NCBI GenBank assembly: GCA_023427985.1 | Contig: JAEYZM010000029.1 | Coordinates: forward strand, 1 to 64,000 | Source of the DNA: Bacteroidota bacterium | GTDB lineage: Bacteria > Bacteroidota > Bacteroidia > Sphingobacteriales > Sphingobacteriaceae | DNA length: 64,000 nt | Reading direction: 5' to 3' | In this document: positions 51,793-60,825 of the stretch, one piece after another | Numbering within the stretch: position 1 is the stretch's first letter | Layout of the letters: each line of letters opens with the position of its first letter | Program-made: the position numbers and the translations under genes | The notes under the pieces: model-generated | Seen by the model: only the letters and a program-made list of their open reading frames with translations | What the model was told of the DNA's origin: nothing | Database searches by the model: none

Positions 51793-53151
51793 TTGAGTAC
51801 TACCAAAAAATATTATAAACTTTCAGAGTTAAGTCAGAAAATTGAAGAGGTAATTTCCGAACAATTTTCTGACTCTTTTTTTTGGGTACTTGCAGAAGTA
51901 TCAGGGCATAAATTTTATGCGAACACCGATAGGCATTATTTTGATTTAGTAGAGAAGATTGAAAATTCGAATACCGAAACTGCGAAGATTAAAACCAAAT
52001 CCTGGACAGAGGGGTCCAATGCCATTAAAGAGTTTGAACAAATTACAGGACAGAAATTTGAGAATGGCTTACAAATTTTAGCTCAAGTAAAAGTTGAATA
52101 CCATAAAATATTTGGCTTATCGCTAACACTTTACAACATCGATTCAAGTTATACTTTAGGTAATATTGAGCGTCAAAAAAAAGCGACACTCGAAAAGTTG
52201 TTGAGAGAAAATGAAGATGCTATTAAACTCATAAATGGAGAATACATTAGTCGAAATAAAGAACTAAAATTAAATGTAGTGATTGAACGCATCGCGTTAA
52301 TTGCATCTAATAATTCAGAAGGCTATCACGATTTTAAACATACTTTGCTCAAGAATCAGTATGGTTATACATTTATTATAGATGAGTATTTTTCAACCGT
52401 ACAAGGATTGGAAGCAGAGAAGGAATTGGGTAAAACATTCATACAAATATTTGAATCGGGAATTAAATACGATGCAGTTGTTTTGATTCGAGGTGGTGGT
52501 GCAAAAACAGATTTCTTGGTATTTGATACCTACAGTTTATCGAGAATCATTGCGCGATTTCCGATACCAGTAATAACTGGGATTGGACATTTGCAGGATG
52601 TAAGTATAGTAGATTTAATGGCGCATACCAATACTAAAACTCCAACTAAATCGGCTGAATTCATCATCGCAAATAATCGATTGTTTGAAGAAAATATAAT
52701 TGATACAGAAAAACGATTAGTCATCACTACTAAGATGCTCGTAGATAAGCACAGAAAAAAATTGCAATCGTTTAGTAACAGTATTTCAATTCAATCGTAT
52801 GAAGCATTAAAAAATCATTCTAATAAATTAGAACGATTTAAAACAGAAATACAATTGAAGCCTAATTATTTGATTCGTTCAATGATAGAGCAATTGAATT
52901 TGGTTCAGCAAAACATCGGCATAAAATCTTTAAAAAGAATTAGAGATGAGAGTGATAAATTAAAGTACAAGGAGTCGTACATAAAGGCCACAGATCCCAA
53001 AAAGATATTAAAAAGGGGCTTTGCCATTTTGAGTTCGGGAGAGAAAATAGTTTATAAATTTGAGGACTTGAGAGATTTAAACGACTTGAATATTGAAACT
53101 ATGGATTCAAAATTAGAAGTAAAAATTAATAAAATTGACAACAATGAGTAA
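51793..53151 (+). CDS. xseA: Exodeoxyribonuclease VII large subunit, TTG start
   Basis: 452 residues. N-terminal OB-fold (EQFSDSFFWVLAEVSGHKFYANTDRHYFDLVE), catalytic domain with IALIASNNSEGYHDF, VVLIRGGGAKTDFLVFDTY, IPVITGIGHLQDVSIVDLMAHTNTKTPTKSAEFI, then a long coiled coil (about 310-400) and a C-terminal DPKKILKRGFAILSSG. Together with XseB it degrades single-stranded DNA. The start is TTG at 51793; no ATG exists near the conserved N-terminus. It overlaps xseB by 8 bp. Confidence 0.93.
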   Translation: MSTTKKYYKLSELSQKIEEVISEQFSDSFFWVLAEVSGHKFYANTDRHYFDLVEKIENSNTETAKIKTKSWTEGSNAIKEFEQITGQKFENGLQILAQVKVEYHKIFGLSLTLYNIDSSYTLGNIERQKKATLEKLLRENEDAIKLINGEYISRNKELKLNVVIERIALIASNNSEGYHDFKHTLLKNQYGYTFIIDEYFSTVQGLEAEKELGKTFIQIFESGIKYDAVVLIRGGGAKTDFLVFDTYSLSRIIARFPIPVITGIGHLQDVSIVDLMAHTNTKTPTKSAEFIIANNRLFEENIIDTEKRLVITTKMLVDKHRKKLQSFSNSISIQSYEALKNHSNKLERFKTEIQLKPNYLIRSMIEQLNLVQQNIGIKSLKRIRDESDKLKYKESYIKATDPKKILKRGFAILSSGEKIVYKFEDLRDLNDLNIETMDSKLEVKINKIDNNE

Positions 53152-53365
53152 AACGAATATTAGTTATGAAGAGGCGTATCAAGAGCTTCTAAGTATAGTT
53201 AAGAATATTGAAAACGAAGATATATCAATAGATCGTTTATCGGAAAATGTGAAGCGAGCATCGGAACTTATTCAGTACTGTCAGCATAAATTGCGCGACA
53301 CAGAAAAGGAATTAAACAACATCATCAAACAAATGGATACGAAGGATATTCCAACAAAGGAATAG
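53144..53365 (+). CDS. xseB: Exodeoxyribonuclease VII small subunit
   Basis: 73 residues from the ATG at 53144 (an earlier in-frame TTG adds only three residues). The helical pair SYEEAYQELLSIVKNIENEDISIDRLSENVKRASELIQYCQHKL is the XseB signature, six copies of which bind XseA. The ATG lies inside the xseA 3' end (ATGAGTAA overlap), so translation is coupled. Confidence 0.92.
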   Translation: MSKTNISYEEAYQELLSIVKNIENEDISIDRLSENVKRASELIQYCQHKLRDTEKELNNIIKQMDTKDIPTKE

Positions 53366-53477
53366 TTGAATTTTGAATCCATAATTACTATAAATCAGTA
53401 TTTTATCAAATTATACTTGAACATAAAGGCATTAATATGTTTATTTGTAATAATTGAATTAAAGTTTAGAGCGAAAA

Positions 53478-55955
53478 ATGGCTAAAAATTTATTAATAGT
53501 TGAGTCACCTGCTAAAGCAAAAACGATAGAGGGGTATTTGGGTAAAGATTTCTTGGTGAAGTCTAGTTATGGTCATATTAGAGATCTAGTGAAGGGGAAC
53601 AATGCGATTGAAATTGAAAATAATTTTGCTCAGCATTATGAGGTACCAGCCGATAAAAAGTCATTGGTTTCTGAATTGAAGAAATTAGCGAAGGAGGCCG
53701 AAACTGTTTGGTTAGCATCCGATGAGGATCGTGAGGGAGAAGCAATATCTTGGCATTTAATGGAAACATTGGGCCTTGAGGAGAAGAAAACAAAACGTAT
53801 TGTATTTCATGAGATTACTAAACCAGCTATTTTAAGAGCGATAGAGAATCCAAGAAGTATTGATTATAATTTGGTGAATGCCCAACAAGCAAGAAGAGTT
53901 TTAGATCGATTGGTAGGTTTTGAATTGTCGCCAGTCTTATGGAGAAAAGTTAAACCTTCTTTGTCGGCAGGTAGAGTACAATCGGTTGCGGTTCGATTAA
54001 TTGTAGATAGGGAAAGAGAGATCAATGCTTTTAAACCCGAAGCTAATTTTAAAATTGTAGCCATCTTTAGTACCGATGGTACAAAGAAAAATACATTTAA
54101 AGCTGAATTGTCTCAGCGTTACGCAAGCATACAAGATGCAGAGAAATTTTTAGACGATTGTATTGCTGCGAGTTTTAAAGTAAATTCATTAGAAGTAAAA
54201 CCTTCGAAGAGAAATCCTGCTGCTCCATTCACTACATCGACATTACAACAAGAAGCATCACGCAAATTAGGTTTCTCAGTTTCGAGGACAATGAGTGTTG
54301 CGCAAAAATTATACGAAGCTGGAAAGATAACTTACATGCGTACCGATTCTGTGAATTTATCAGACACGGCATTAGCTGCAGCGGAAAAAGAAATTAATTC
54401 GGCATATGGTACACAGTATCATCAGAGAAGAAATTATAAAACCAAATCGGCTGGAGCTCAAGAAGCCCACGAAGCAATACGTCCAACCTATTTTGAACAT
54501 CATACGATTAATGGAGATGCTGCCGAAAAAAGATTGTACGAATTAATTTGGAAACGTGCAATTGCATCTCAAATGTCGGAAGCATTGTTTGAAAAGACGA
54601 CAGCTAAAATCGGAATTTCGACACGCAAAGAAGAATTAATTGCACAAGGAGAGGTATTGAAATTCGATGGATTTTTAAAAGTATATATGGAATCTTCCGA
54701 CGAAGAAGAGCAAGTAAACATCGACGATGATTCGGACAATAAAATGTTGCCTCCATTATCAGAGCAACAAGCTTTGCAATTAGAGGAGATGAATGCTACG
54801 GAGAAATTTAGTAGACCAGCAGCAAGATATACTGAAGCGAGTTTAGTGAAAAAATTAGAAGAGTTGGGAATTGGTAGACCTTCTACCTATGCACCTACAA
54901 TTGCAACCATTCAAAATAGGGGCTATGTTGTAAAAGAGGATAGAGAAGGTAAGACAAGAAATTATAGAGTACTTCAATTAAAAAATAATAAAGTAGAGTT
55001 AAAAGAATTGCAAGAACAATATGGTGTGGAAAAATCAAAAATGTTTCCAAGCGATATTGGTGTCTTGGTTAACGATTTCTTAGTTCAACATTTTCAAAAT
55101 ATAGTAGATTATAATTTCACTGCAACCGTTGAAAAACAGTTCGATGAAATAGCACAAGGTTTACAAGAATGGACTAAAATGATTCATTCTTTTTATCAGC
55201 CTTTCCATAAAGATGTTGAAAACACCATCGAAAATGCAGATCGTGCAAATGCTACAAGAGAGTTGGGTTTTGACCCTGAAAGTGGGAAACCTGTATCTGT
55301 TAAAATAGGTCGATATGGGCCATACGTACAGATTGGAGAAAACGATGAAAACTCTGAAGAAAAACCACGCTATGCGAGTTTAAGACCTGGTCAAATGGTT
55401 GAAACCATTGGATTAGAAGAAGCTATGGAGCTGTTTAAAATGCCTAAGAAATTAGGATTGTTTGAAGAGAAAGAAGTGAGTGTTGGAATCGGAAGATTTG
55501 GACCTTATATTAGACACAACAATACCTTTACATCTATTACCAAAGAAGACGATCCATATACGATTGATTTAAGTAGGGCGATAGAATTAATTCAATTGAA
55601 GCGAGAAAAGGATGCGAGTAAATTGATTAAATCTTTTGAAGAAAACGAATTGGTAAAAGTGTTGAATGGTAGATGGGGCCCATATATAGCATATGGTAAA
55701 CAGAATATTAAAATCCCTAAAGGTACTGAAGCTGCAAGCTTAACATTTGAAGATATATTAAAATTAGCTGGAGGTAAATTGCCTGAGGAAGATACAAAAA
55801 AATCAGCAAGCAAAACTAAAGCTGCACCTAAAAAAGCAGTTGCTAAAAAGTCGACAAGTACTAAAAAAGCGGCTCCTAAAAAAGCAGCAACCAAGAAGGC
55901 TGCTCCGAAAAAAAGCGTTGTTAAAAAAGCGAGTCCTAAATCAAAAAAGGCTTAG
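53478..55955 (+). CDS. topA: DNA topoisomerase I with Lys/Ala/Pro-rich tail
   Basis: 825 residues. Toprim domain (LLIVESPAKAKTIEGYLG, ASDEDREGEAISWHL), type IA core with the catalytic Tyr in KITYMRTDSVNLSD near residue 290, LGIGRPSTYAPTI, and, in place of zinc fingers, three repeats with an RxGPY core (IGRYGPYVQIGE, IGRFGPYIRHNN, NGRWGPYIAYGK). The last 55 residues are a basic tail of KKAAPKKAATKK-type repeats, like the protein at the window start. The enzyme relaxes negative supercoils; the tail should add DNA affinity. Confidence 0.96.
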   Translation: MAKNLLIVESPAKAKTIEGYLGKDFLVKSSYGHIRDLVKGNNAIEIENNFAQHYEVPADKKSLVSELKKLAKEAETVWLASDEDREGEAISWHLMETLGLEEKKTKRIVFHEITKPAILRAIENPRSIDYNLVNAQQARRVLDRLVGFELSPVLWRKVKPSLSAGRVQSVAVRLIVDREREINAFKPEANFKIVAIFSTDGTKKNTFKAELSQRYASIQDAEKFLDDCIAASFKVNSLEVKPSKRNPAAPFTTSTLQQEASRKLGFSVSRTMSVAQKLYEAGKITYMRTDSVNLSDTALAAAEKEINSAYGTQYHQRRNYKTKSAGAQEAHEAIRPTYFEHHTINGDAAEKRLYELIWKRAIASQMSEALFEKTTAKIGISTRKEELIAQGEVLKFDGFLKVYMESSDEEEQVNIDDDSDNKMLPPLSEQQALQLEEMNATEKFSRPAARYTEASLVKKLEELGIGRPSTYAPTIATIQNRGYVVKEDREGKTRNYRVLQLKNNKVELKELQEQYGVEKSKMFPSDIGVLVNDFLVQHFQNIVDYNFTATVEKQFDEIAQGLQEWTKMIHSFYQPFHKDVENTIENADRANATRELGFDPESGKPVSVKIGRYGPYVQIGENDENSEEKPRYASLRPGQMVETIGLEEAMELFKMPKKLGLFEEKEVSVGIGRFGPYIRHNNTFTSITKEDDPYTIDLSRAIELIQLKREKDASKLIKSFEENELVKVLNGRWGPYIAYGKQNIKIPKGTEAASLTFEDILKLAGGKLPEEDTKKSASKTKAAPKKAVAKKSTSTKKAAPKKAATKKAAPKKSVVKKASPKSKKA

Positions 55956-55961
55956 TATTGA

Positions 55962-56366
55962 ATGAAGCGAGATTTACCTGATAATATTGTAGAAGATATT
56001 GCTATTGCTATAGTTTTAGAGGAAGAGCATGTTGAAGCGAGATCATGGAAAGTATATATTTTAAACTTAAAAAATGTAGACATTCAAAATGTATTGATCA
56101 GTTCAAAAGGCTATGGTACCCTAAATGGAGAAGATGTTAAAACAACTGTATTTCGACATTTTATTGGTGATTTAAAATCGGGTAGCTCCTCAGCAATAGA
56201 GCTAATCGACGAAAAATTATTCGCGATAAACAACGAATTTTGGCTCAGCTATTACATTAATGGGGTGATTTACGATAAAAAATTTATTTTTTTAACAGAA
56301 AGTATCACCGAATCAAACTTTATTCGCATTCCTATCGTAAATAAGCCTGGAGTTATGATTAAATAA
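55962..56366 (+). CDS. Conserved protein of unknown function
   Basis: 134 residues, no signal peptide or helices in the membrane. Recognisable stretches are VEDIAIAIVLEEEHVEARSW, LISSKGYGTLNGEDVKTTV, RHFIGDLKSGSSSAIELI, NEFWLSYYINGVIYDKKFIF and the end IPIVNKPGVMIK. The mostly beta pattern resembles a conserved Bacteroidota protein that I recall as uncharacterised. It starts 6 nt after topA and ends at its own terminator, so it is probably co-transcribed with topA. Confidence 0.72.
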   Translation: MKRDLPDNIVEDIAIAIVLEEEHVEARSWKVYILNLKNVDIQNVLISSKGYGTLNGEDVKTTVFRHFIGDLKSGSSSAIELIDEKLFAINNEFWLSYYINGVIYDKKFIFLTESITESNFIRIPIVNKPGVMIK

Positions 56367-56392
56367 AAACCTGCATAAATGCGGTTTTTTTA
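56366..56392 (+). terminator. Terminator of the topA operon
   Basis: AAAACC (56366-56371) pairs with GGTTTT (56383-56388) and, past a bulged T, GCA with TGC; seven T run from 56385. It overlaps the stop codon of the preceding gene. Confidence 0.78.
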
Positions 56393-56419
56393 ATGTCATA
56401 ATAGGCTTAAATTGCTGAT

Positions 56420-56902
56420 ATGAATTCGTTTAACCTAGAAAATGTGTTGTTTATACATACTGCATATTTAAGGCAGTACGAGAAAATTATATGTATTTGT
56501 GTGGGTAAACTCAATCTACAGGATCCCATTTATTTGAATTTGCGCTCATTTTACAATGATGACGAAGATAAGTTATTATTAGAATTCAAAAGTTTTCTAG
56601 ACAGATTTCCAAGAGAAACAATGCTTTGTGCTTCAACTGGTATACATCGTGAATACCCATTGATACAACAAAAAATGTTATCTAATAACATCGAAATTCC
56701 TAGTATTTTAAAATCTACTCCAGAATTTGTTTCCGATGCGATAACTGATAATGAGACGGATTTACAATTAGAATATTTAGAAGATAATGACTCGGATATG
56801 ATTGTGCAGCATTGCATGTATAGAGTAGTAGCCTTAGCGCAAGTTATATTACGATTTAATAATTTAAGACGTGTATCTACCGAAAATATTTACTATGTTT
56901 AA
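56420..56902 (+). CDS. Hypothetical protein
   Basis: 160 residues, acidic, without signal peptide. I do not recognise a family. Features: FLDRFPRETMLCASTGIHREYP, an acidic stretch DAITDNETDLQLEYLEDNDSD, and a C-terminal helix VVALAQVILRFNNLRR. It is real by its clean start after a terminator, its codon use, and the adjacent ABC gene 17 nt later. A small palindrome (56901-56917) covers its stop. Confidence 0.6.
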   Translation: MNSFNLENVLFIHTAYLRQYEKIICICVGKLNLQDPIYLNLRSFYNDDEDKLLLEFKSFLDRFPRETMLCASTGIHREYPLIQQKMLSNNIEIPSILKSTPEFVSDAITDNETDLQLEYLEDNDSDMIVQHCMYRVVALAQVILRFNNLRRVSTENIYYV

Positions 56903-56917
56903 GCTAATTATTAGCTT
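56901..56917 (+). repeat. AAGCTAA-TTA-TTAGCTT inverted repeat before the ABC transporter ATG
   Basis: A perfect 7-bp inverted repeat with a 3-nt loop lies over the upstream stop codon and ends 2 nt before the ATG at 56920. It could be an operator or modulate translation of the ABC ATPase; it lacks a T-run. Confidence 0.55.
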
Positions 56918-56919
56918 GA

Positions 56920-58629
56920 ATGTCTTTACTTACTATATCAAATCTTTCTATACAATTTAAATCAAGAGATTCTATCCACACAGCTCTTGAACCCATCAAT
57001 TTCGAAATAAAAAAAGCCAGTGTATGTGGAATTGTTGGTGAATCGGGGTCTGGAAAATCGATTACTTCCTTAACCATCATGGGTTTATTACCCAAAAGCG
57101 CGATTAAATATGGCTCAATTGTATACCATTCATCTACTGGCCCCATTGAACTTCTTAATTTAAACGAAGAAGCGTATAGAAAATTCCGAGGAAATAAATT
57201 TGCAATGATTTTCCAAGAGCCAATGACATCCTTAAATCCAGTCATTAAATGTGGAAAACAAGTTGCGGAGGCAATAGCATTGCATCAAGATTTAACAGAA
57301 GAAGAAATTAAGTCGAAAGTAATTGCATTATTTGAAGAAGTAAAATTACCTAGACCAGAAAAAATTTTCGATTCATATCCACATGAAATTTCAGGTGGTC
57401 AAAAACAACGGGTAATGATTGCTATGGCCTTGAGTTCGAATCCAGAATTATTAATTGCCGATGAGCCCACCACAGCATTAGATGTTACTGTTCAAAAAAC
57501 AATAATCGATTTACTCAAACAAATTAAAGAAAATAGAGGGATGTCAATTTTGTTCATCTCACACGATCTAGGGTTAGTATCTCAGATTGCCGATGAAGTG
57601 CTGGTAATGAAACAAGGTAAACTTATAGAAAGCAATACATCGACCCAAATTTTTAAACACCCAAAGGAAAGCTATACTAAAGGTTTAATAGCATGTAAGC
57701 CAAATATCAAGAATTCATTGAAACGATTGGCCACGATTGCAGATTTTGAAGAATCGGCCTTAAGCCCTAACGAGGTTTTAGATCGTTTGAAAATAGATCA
57801 TCAGGCCTACACTTCTAAAAGAGAAAAACTGTACAATAGCAATCCAATTTTAGAAATAAAAAATCTGAGTAAGTATTATCAAATTAATACCGGATTATTT
57901 AGTACTTCTAAAGAAAAAGTATACGCGGTGAATAATGTTAATTTGAATTTGTACAAAGGGGAGAGTTTAGGCTTAGTAGGCGAATCGGGTTGTGGCAAAA
58001 CCACATTAGGTAGAAGTGTGTTGCGATTAATTGAGCCTAATGCCGGTCAAATTATTTATAACGGTGTAGATTTATTATCACTTAACTCACAAACATTAAG
58101 AAGCTACAGATCAAAAATTCAAATTATTTTCCAAGATCCATATTCATCGCTGAATCCAAAATTTACAATTGGAGAATCTTTAATTGAACCAATGATGGTT
58201 CATGGGATTGCTCAATCAAAAACTGAGCGAATGTCAAAAGTTATGGAAACGCTATTAAATGTTGGACTTAAGGAGGAACATTATTATAGATATCCACATG
58301 AATTTTCTGGAGGACAAAGGCAAAGAATTTGCATCGCGAGAACCTTGGTGCTTGAACCAGAACTTATCATATGCGACGAATCAGTATCGGCATTAGACGT
58401 ATCTGTACAAGCCCAAGTATTAAATTTACTATCTGATTTAAAAGATAAATATCAATTGACTTATTTATTCATTTCACACGACTTATCGGTTATTAAACAT
58501 TTTTCTGATCGAATAGTAGTTATGAAAAAAGGTGAAATAATTGAGCAAGGATTTCCAGAAGAAATCTATTACCATCCAAAAATGGAATATACAAAAGAGC
58601 TTATCGCTTCTATTCCAACATGGGAATAA
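56920..58629 (+). CDS. Oligopeptide-type ABC transporter ATPase, two fused nucleotide-binding domains
   Basis: 569 residues carrying two complete ABC domains: Walker A GESGSGKSI and GESGCGKTT, signature ISGGQKQRV and FSGGQRQRI, Walker B LLIADEPTTALDV and LIICDESVSALDV. Each is followed by the oligopeptide-type C-terminal extension (KHPKESYTKGLIACKP; YHPKMEYTKELIASIP). This is the DppD-DppF/GsiA-like fusion that powers peptide, nickel or glutathione uptake. Permease and binding-protein genes are not present nearby. The gene is 10 nt upstream of rnr. Confidence 0.95.
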   Translation: MSLLTISNLSIQFKSRDSIHTALEPINFEIKKASVCGIVGESGSGKSITSLTIMGLLPKSAIKYGSIVYHSSTGPIELLNLNEEAYRKFRGNKFAMIFQEPMTSLNPVIKCGKQVAEAIALHQDLTEEEIKSKVIALFEEVKLPRPEKIFDSYPHEISGGQKQRVMIAMALSSNPELLIADEPTTALDVTVQKTIIDLLKQIKENRGMSILFISHDLGLVSQIADEVLVMKQGKLIESNTSTQIFKHPKESYTKGLIACKPNIKNSLKRLATIADFEESALSPNEVLDRLKIDHQAYTSKREKLYNSNPILEIKNLSKYYQINTGLFSTSKEKVYAVNNVNLNLYKGESLGLVGESGCGKTTLGRSVLRLIEPNAGQIIYNGVDLLSLNSQTLRSYRSKIQIIFQDPYSSLNPKFTIGESLIEPMMVHGIAQSKTERMSKVMETLLNVGLKEEHYYRYPHEFSGGQRQRICIARTLVLEPELIICDESVSALDVSVQAQVLNLLSDLKDKYQLTYLFISHDLSVIKHFSDRIVVMKKGEIIEQGFPEEIYYHPKMEYTKELIASIPTWE

Positions 58630-58639
58630 TTATAAACAT

Positions 58640-60811
58640 ATGACTAAGAAAAAAAATCTAGCAATAAAAAATATATTGAGCCAATTGGTTCAAGAAGTAT
58701 TTGTAAAAAATCTTACACAGACTTTCAATTACAAACAAGTATCGGCAAAGCTAAACATCGACGATAACGATACGCGACAAATCATTCAAGAAATTATTCT
58801 TGACATGGCGAACAAAGGATCATTGGAGCAAGTAGAAAAAGGGAAATTTCAATTGAAACAAAAGCCAAATCATGTAGACGGCATCATCGATATGGCTCAA
58901 AATGGCTCTGCATATTTGATGGTGGATGGGATGGATGAGGATATCTTTATTGCACCAAGAAAATTGCGTAATGCTTTGCACGGAGATAAAGTGAAGGTGT
59001 TTGTTTATGCAAAAAGAAATGGAAAATATTTGGAAGGCGAAGTGCTTGAAATATTAGAACGTGCTAAAACAGAATTTACAGGCACCATACAGCTCAATCA
59101 AAAGTTTGCTTTTTTAGTACCAGATAATAAGAAAATGTTGCACGACATTTTCATTCCGCTCGATGCATTAAACGGAGCAAATGACGGGGATAAAGCGTTA
59201 GCGAAAATCACAGAATGGCCATTGAATGCAAAGAACCCAATAGGAGAAATTACTGCTATACTGGGCAAACAAGGCTTGAACGCTACTGAAATGAATGCAG
59301 TACTTGCGGAGTATGGTTTCCCATTGGAGTTTCCGAAAATAGTAGAATTGGAATCTAATGCAATTAGTACAGAAATTTCTACAGCTGAAATAAAAAAAAG
59401 AAGAGATTTTAGAAATACTTTGACCTTTACCATCGATCCATTTGATGCTAAAGATTTTGACGATGCAATTTCATTCAAACGTTTAGAAAATAATACATAC
59501 GAAATAGGAGTACATATTGCCGATGTATCACATTATGTTCAGCCCCATACTGCTTTAGATTTAGAAGCATTGAATAGAGGAACATCGGTTTATTTAGTAG
59601 GTAAAGTGATACCCATGCTACCCGAAAAACTTTCAAATGAACTGTGTTCGCTTAGACCCAATGAAGATAAACTAACATTCTCTGCTGTTTTCGTTATGGA
59701 TCTAAAAGGTAATGTTTTGGATCAATGGTTTGGTAGAACTGTTATACATTCTAGGCGCAGATTTACATACGAAGAAGTTTGGGATATTTTGCAATCTGGC
59801 AAGGGCGATCATTCGGAAGAACTAACCATTTTGAATGACATTGCCTATAAATTAAGAGACGCTCGATTCAAAAACGGAGCTATCAATTTTGAAACAACGG
59901 AAATCAAGTTCAAACTTGATGAAAATGGGAAACCCATTGGAGTTTATGTTAAAGAGCGAAACGATGCACACAAATTAATTGAAGACTTCATGCTACTTGC
60001 AAATCGAAAAGTAGCAGAATTTATAGCCACTAAAGGTAAAAAGAAAAATTCCTTAGGTTTTGTGTATAGAGTACACGATGCACCAAATGAAGATGTACTT
60101 GCTGGTTTTGCAAAATTTGCAGCTAGATTCGGATATAAAGTAAATACAAAATCACATACCGAAATATCAAAATCATTAAATCAATTAATGAACGATGTTG
60201 AAGGTAAAAAAGAACAGAATGTACTTACACAATTGGCCATTCGTTCAATGGCTAAAGCCATTTACACAACAAAGAAAACCAGTCATTACGGATTAGCATT
60301 TGATTATTATACCCATTTCACTTCGCCAATAAGAAGGTATCCCGATGTAATGGCACATCGATTATTACAACATTATCTCGATGGGAAACCAAGTGTTGAC
60401 ACGGAAGAATTGGAAAAACAATGTTTGCATTCTTCTCAAATGGAGAAAAGGGCTGCCGATGCAGAACGTTTATTTACTAAATACAAGCAGGCCGAATTCT
60501 TAACCGAGCAAGTAGGAGAGATCTTTACTGGAATTATTTCCGGTGTTACAGAATGGGGAATTTATGTAGAGATAATAGAAAATAAATGTGAGGGAATGAT
60601 ACGTTTAAGAGACATTAACGACGACTTTTATGTATTGGATCAAGAAAACTATTGTATTATTGGACAACGATTCAAACGCAAGTATCAATTAGGTGATGAA
60701 GTGAAAATAAAAGTAAAAAAAGTTGAGCTAGCTAAAAAACAAATCGACTTTGAATTGATTACTAATGAGGAACCGTTAAATTTCACAAAAAAAGCTAAAC
60801 GCAGAAGATAA
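58640..60811 (+). CDS. rnr: Ribonuclease R
   Basis: From the ATG at 58640 the protein has 723 residues; the longer open frame overlaps the ABC gene out of frame and is rejected. Winged-helix start (LSQLVQEVFVKNLTQTFNYKQV), two cold-shock domains (about 80-240; IAPRKLRNALHGDKVKVFVY), the RNB catalytic domain (TIDPFDAKDFDDAISF with the metal Asp residues, HYVQPHTALDLEALNRGTSVYL, YTHFTSPIRRYPDVMAHRLL), and a C-terminal S1 domain (GEIFTGIISGVTEWGIYVEI) with a basic end. It is a 3'-5' exonuclease for structured RNA. Confidence 0.96.
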   Translation: MTKKKNLAIKNILSQLVQEVFVKNLTQTFNYKQVSAKLNIDDNDTRQIIQEIILDMANKGSLEQVEKGKFQLKQKPNHVDGIIDMAQNGSAYLMVDGMDEDIFIAPRKLRNALHGDKVKVFVYAKRNGKYLEGEVLEILERAKTEFTGTIQLNQKFAFLVPDNKKMLHDIFIPLDALNGANDGDKALAKITEWPLNAKNPIGEITAILGKQGLNATEMNAVLAEYGFPLEFPKIVELESNAISTEISTAEIKKRRDFRNTLTFTIDPFDAKDFDDAISFKRLENNTYEIGVHIADVSHYVQPHTALDLEALNRGTSVYLVGKVIPMLPEKLSNELCSLRPNEDKLTFSAVFVMDLKGNVLDQWFGRTVIHSRRRFTYEEVWDILQSGKGDHSEELTILNDIAYKLRDARFKNGAINFETTEIKFKLDENGKPIGVYVKERNDAHKLIEDFMLLANRKVAEFIATKGKKKNSLGFVYRVHDAPNEDVLAGFAKFAARFGYKVNTKSHTEISKSLNQLMNDVEGKKEQNVLTQLAIRSMAKAIYTTKKTSHYGLAFDYYTHFTSPIRRYPDVMAHRLLQHYLDGKPSVDTEELEKQCLHSSQMEKRAADAERLFTKYKQAEFLTEQVGEIFTGIISGVTEWGIYVEIIENKCEGMIRLRDINDDFYVLDQENYCIIGQRFKRKYQLGDEVKIKVKKVELAKKQIDFELITNEEPLNFTKKAKRRR

Positions 60812-60825
60812 AACCCCTAGGGCAA

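Noticed and set aside
58541..58639. N-terminal extension of RNase R
   Set aside because: It overlaps the ABC ATPase out of frame; the ATG at 58640 after the ABC stop gives a normal RNase R N-terminus.
60815..60822. CCCTAGGG palindrome before the polyprenyl synthase gene
   Set aside because: Only 8 bp without loop or T-run; too short to call a site.
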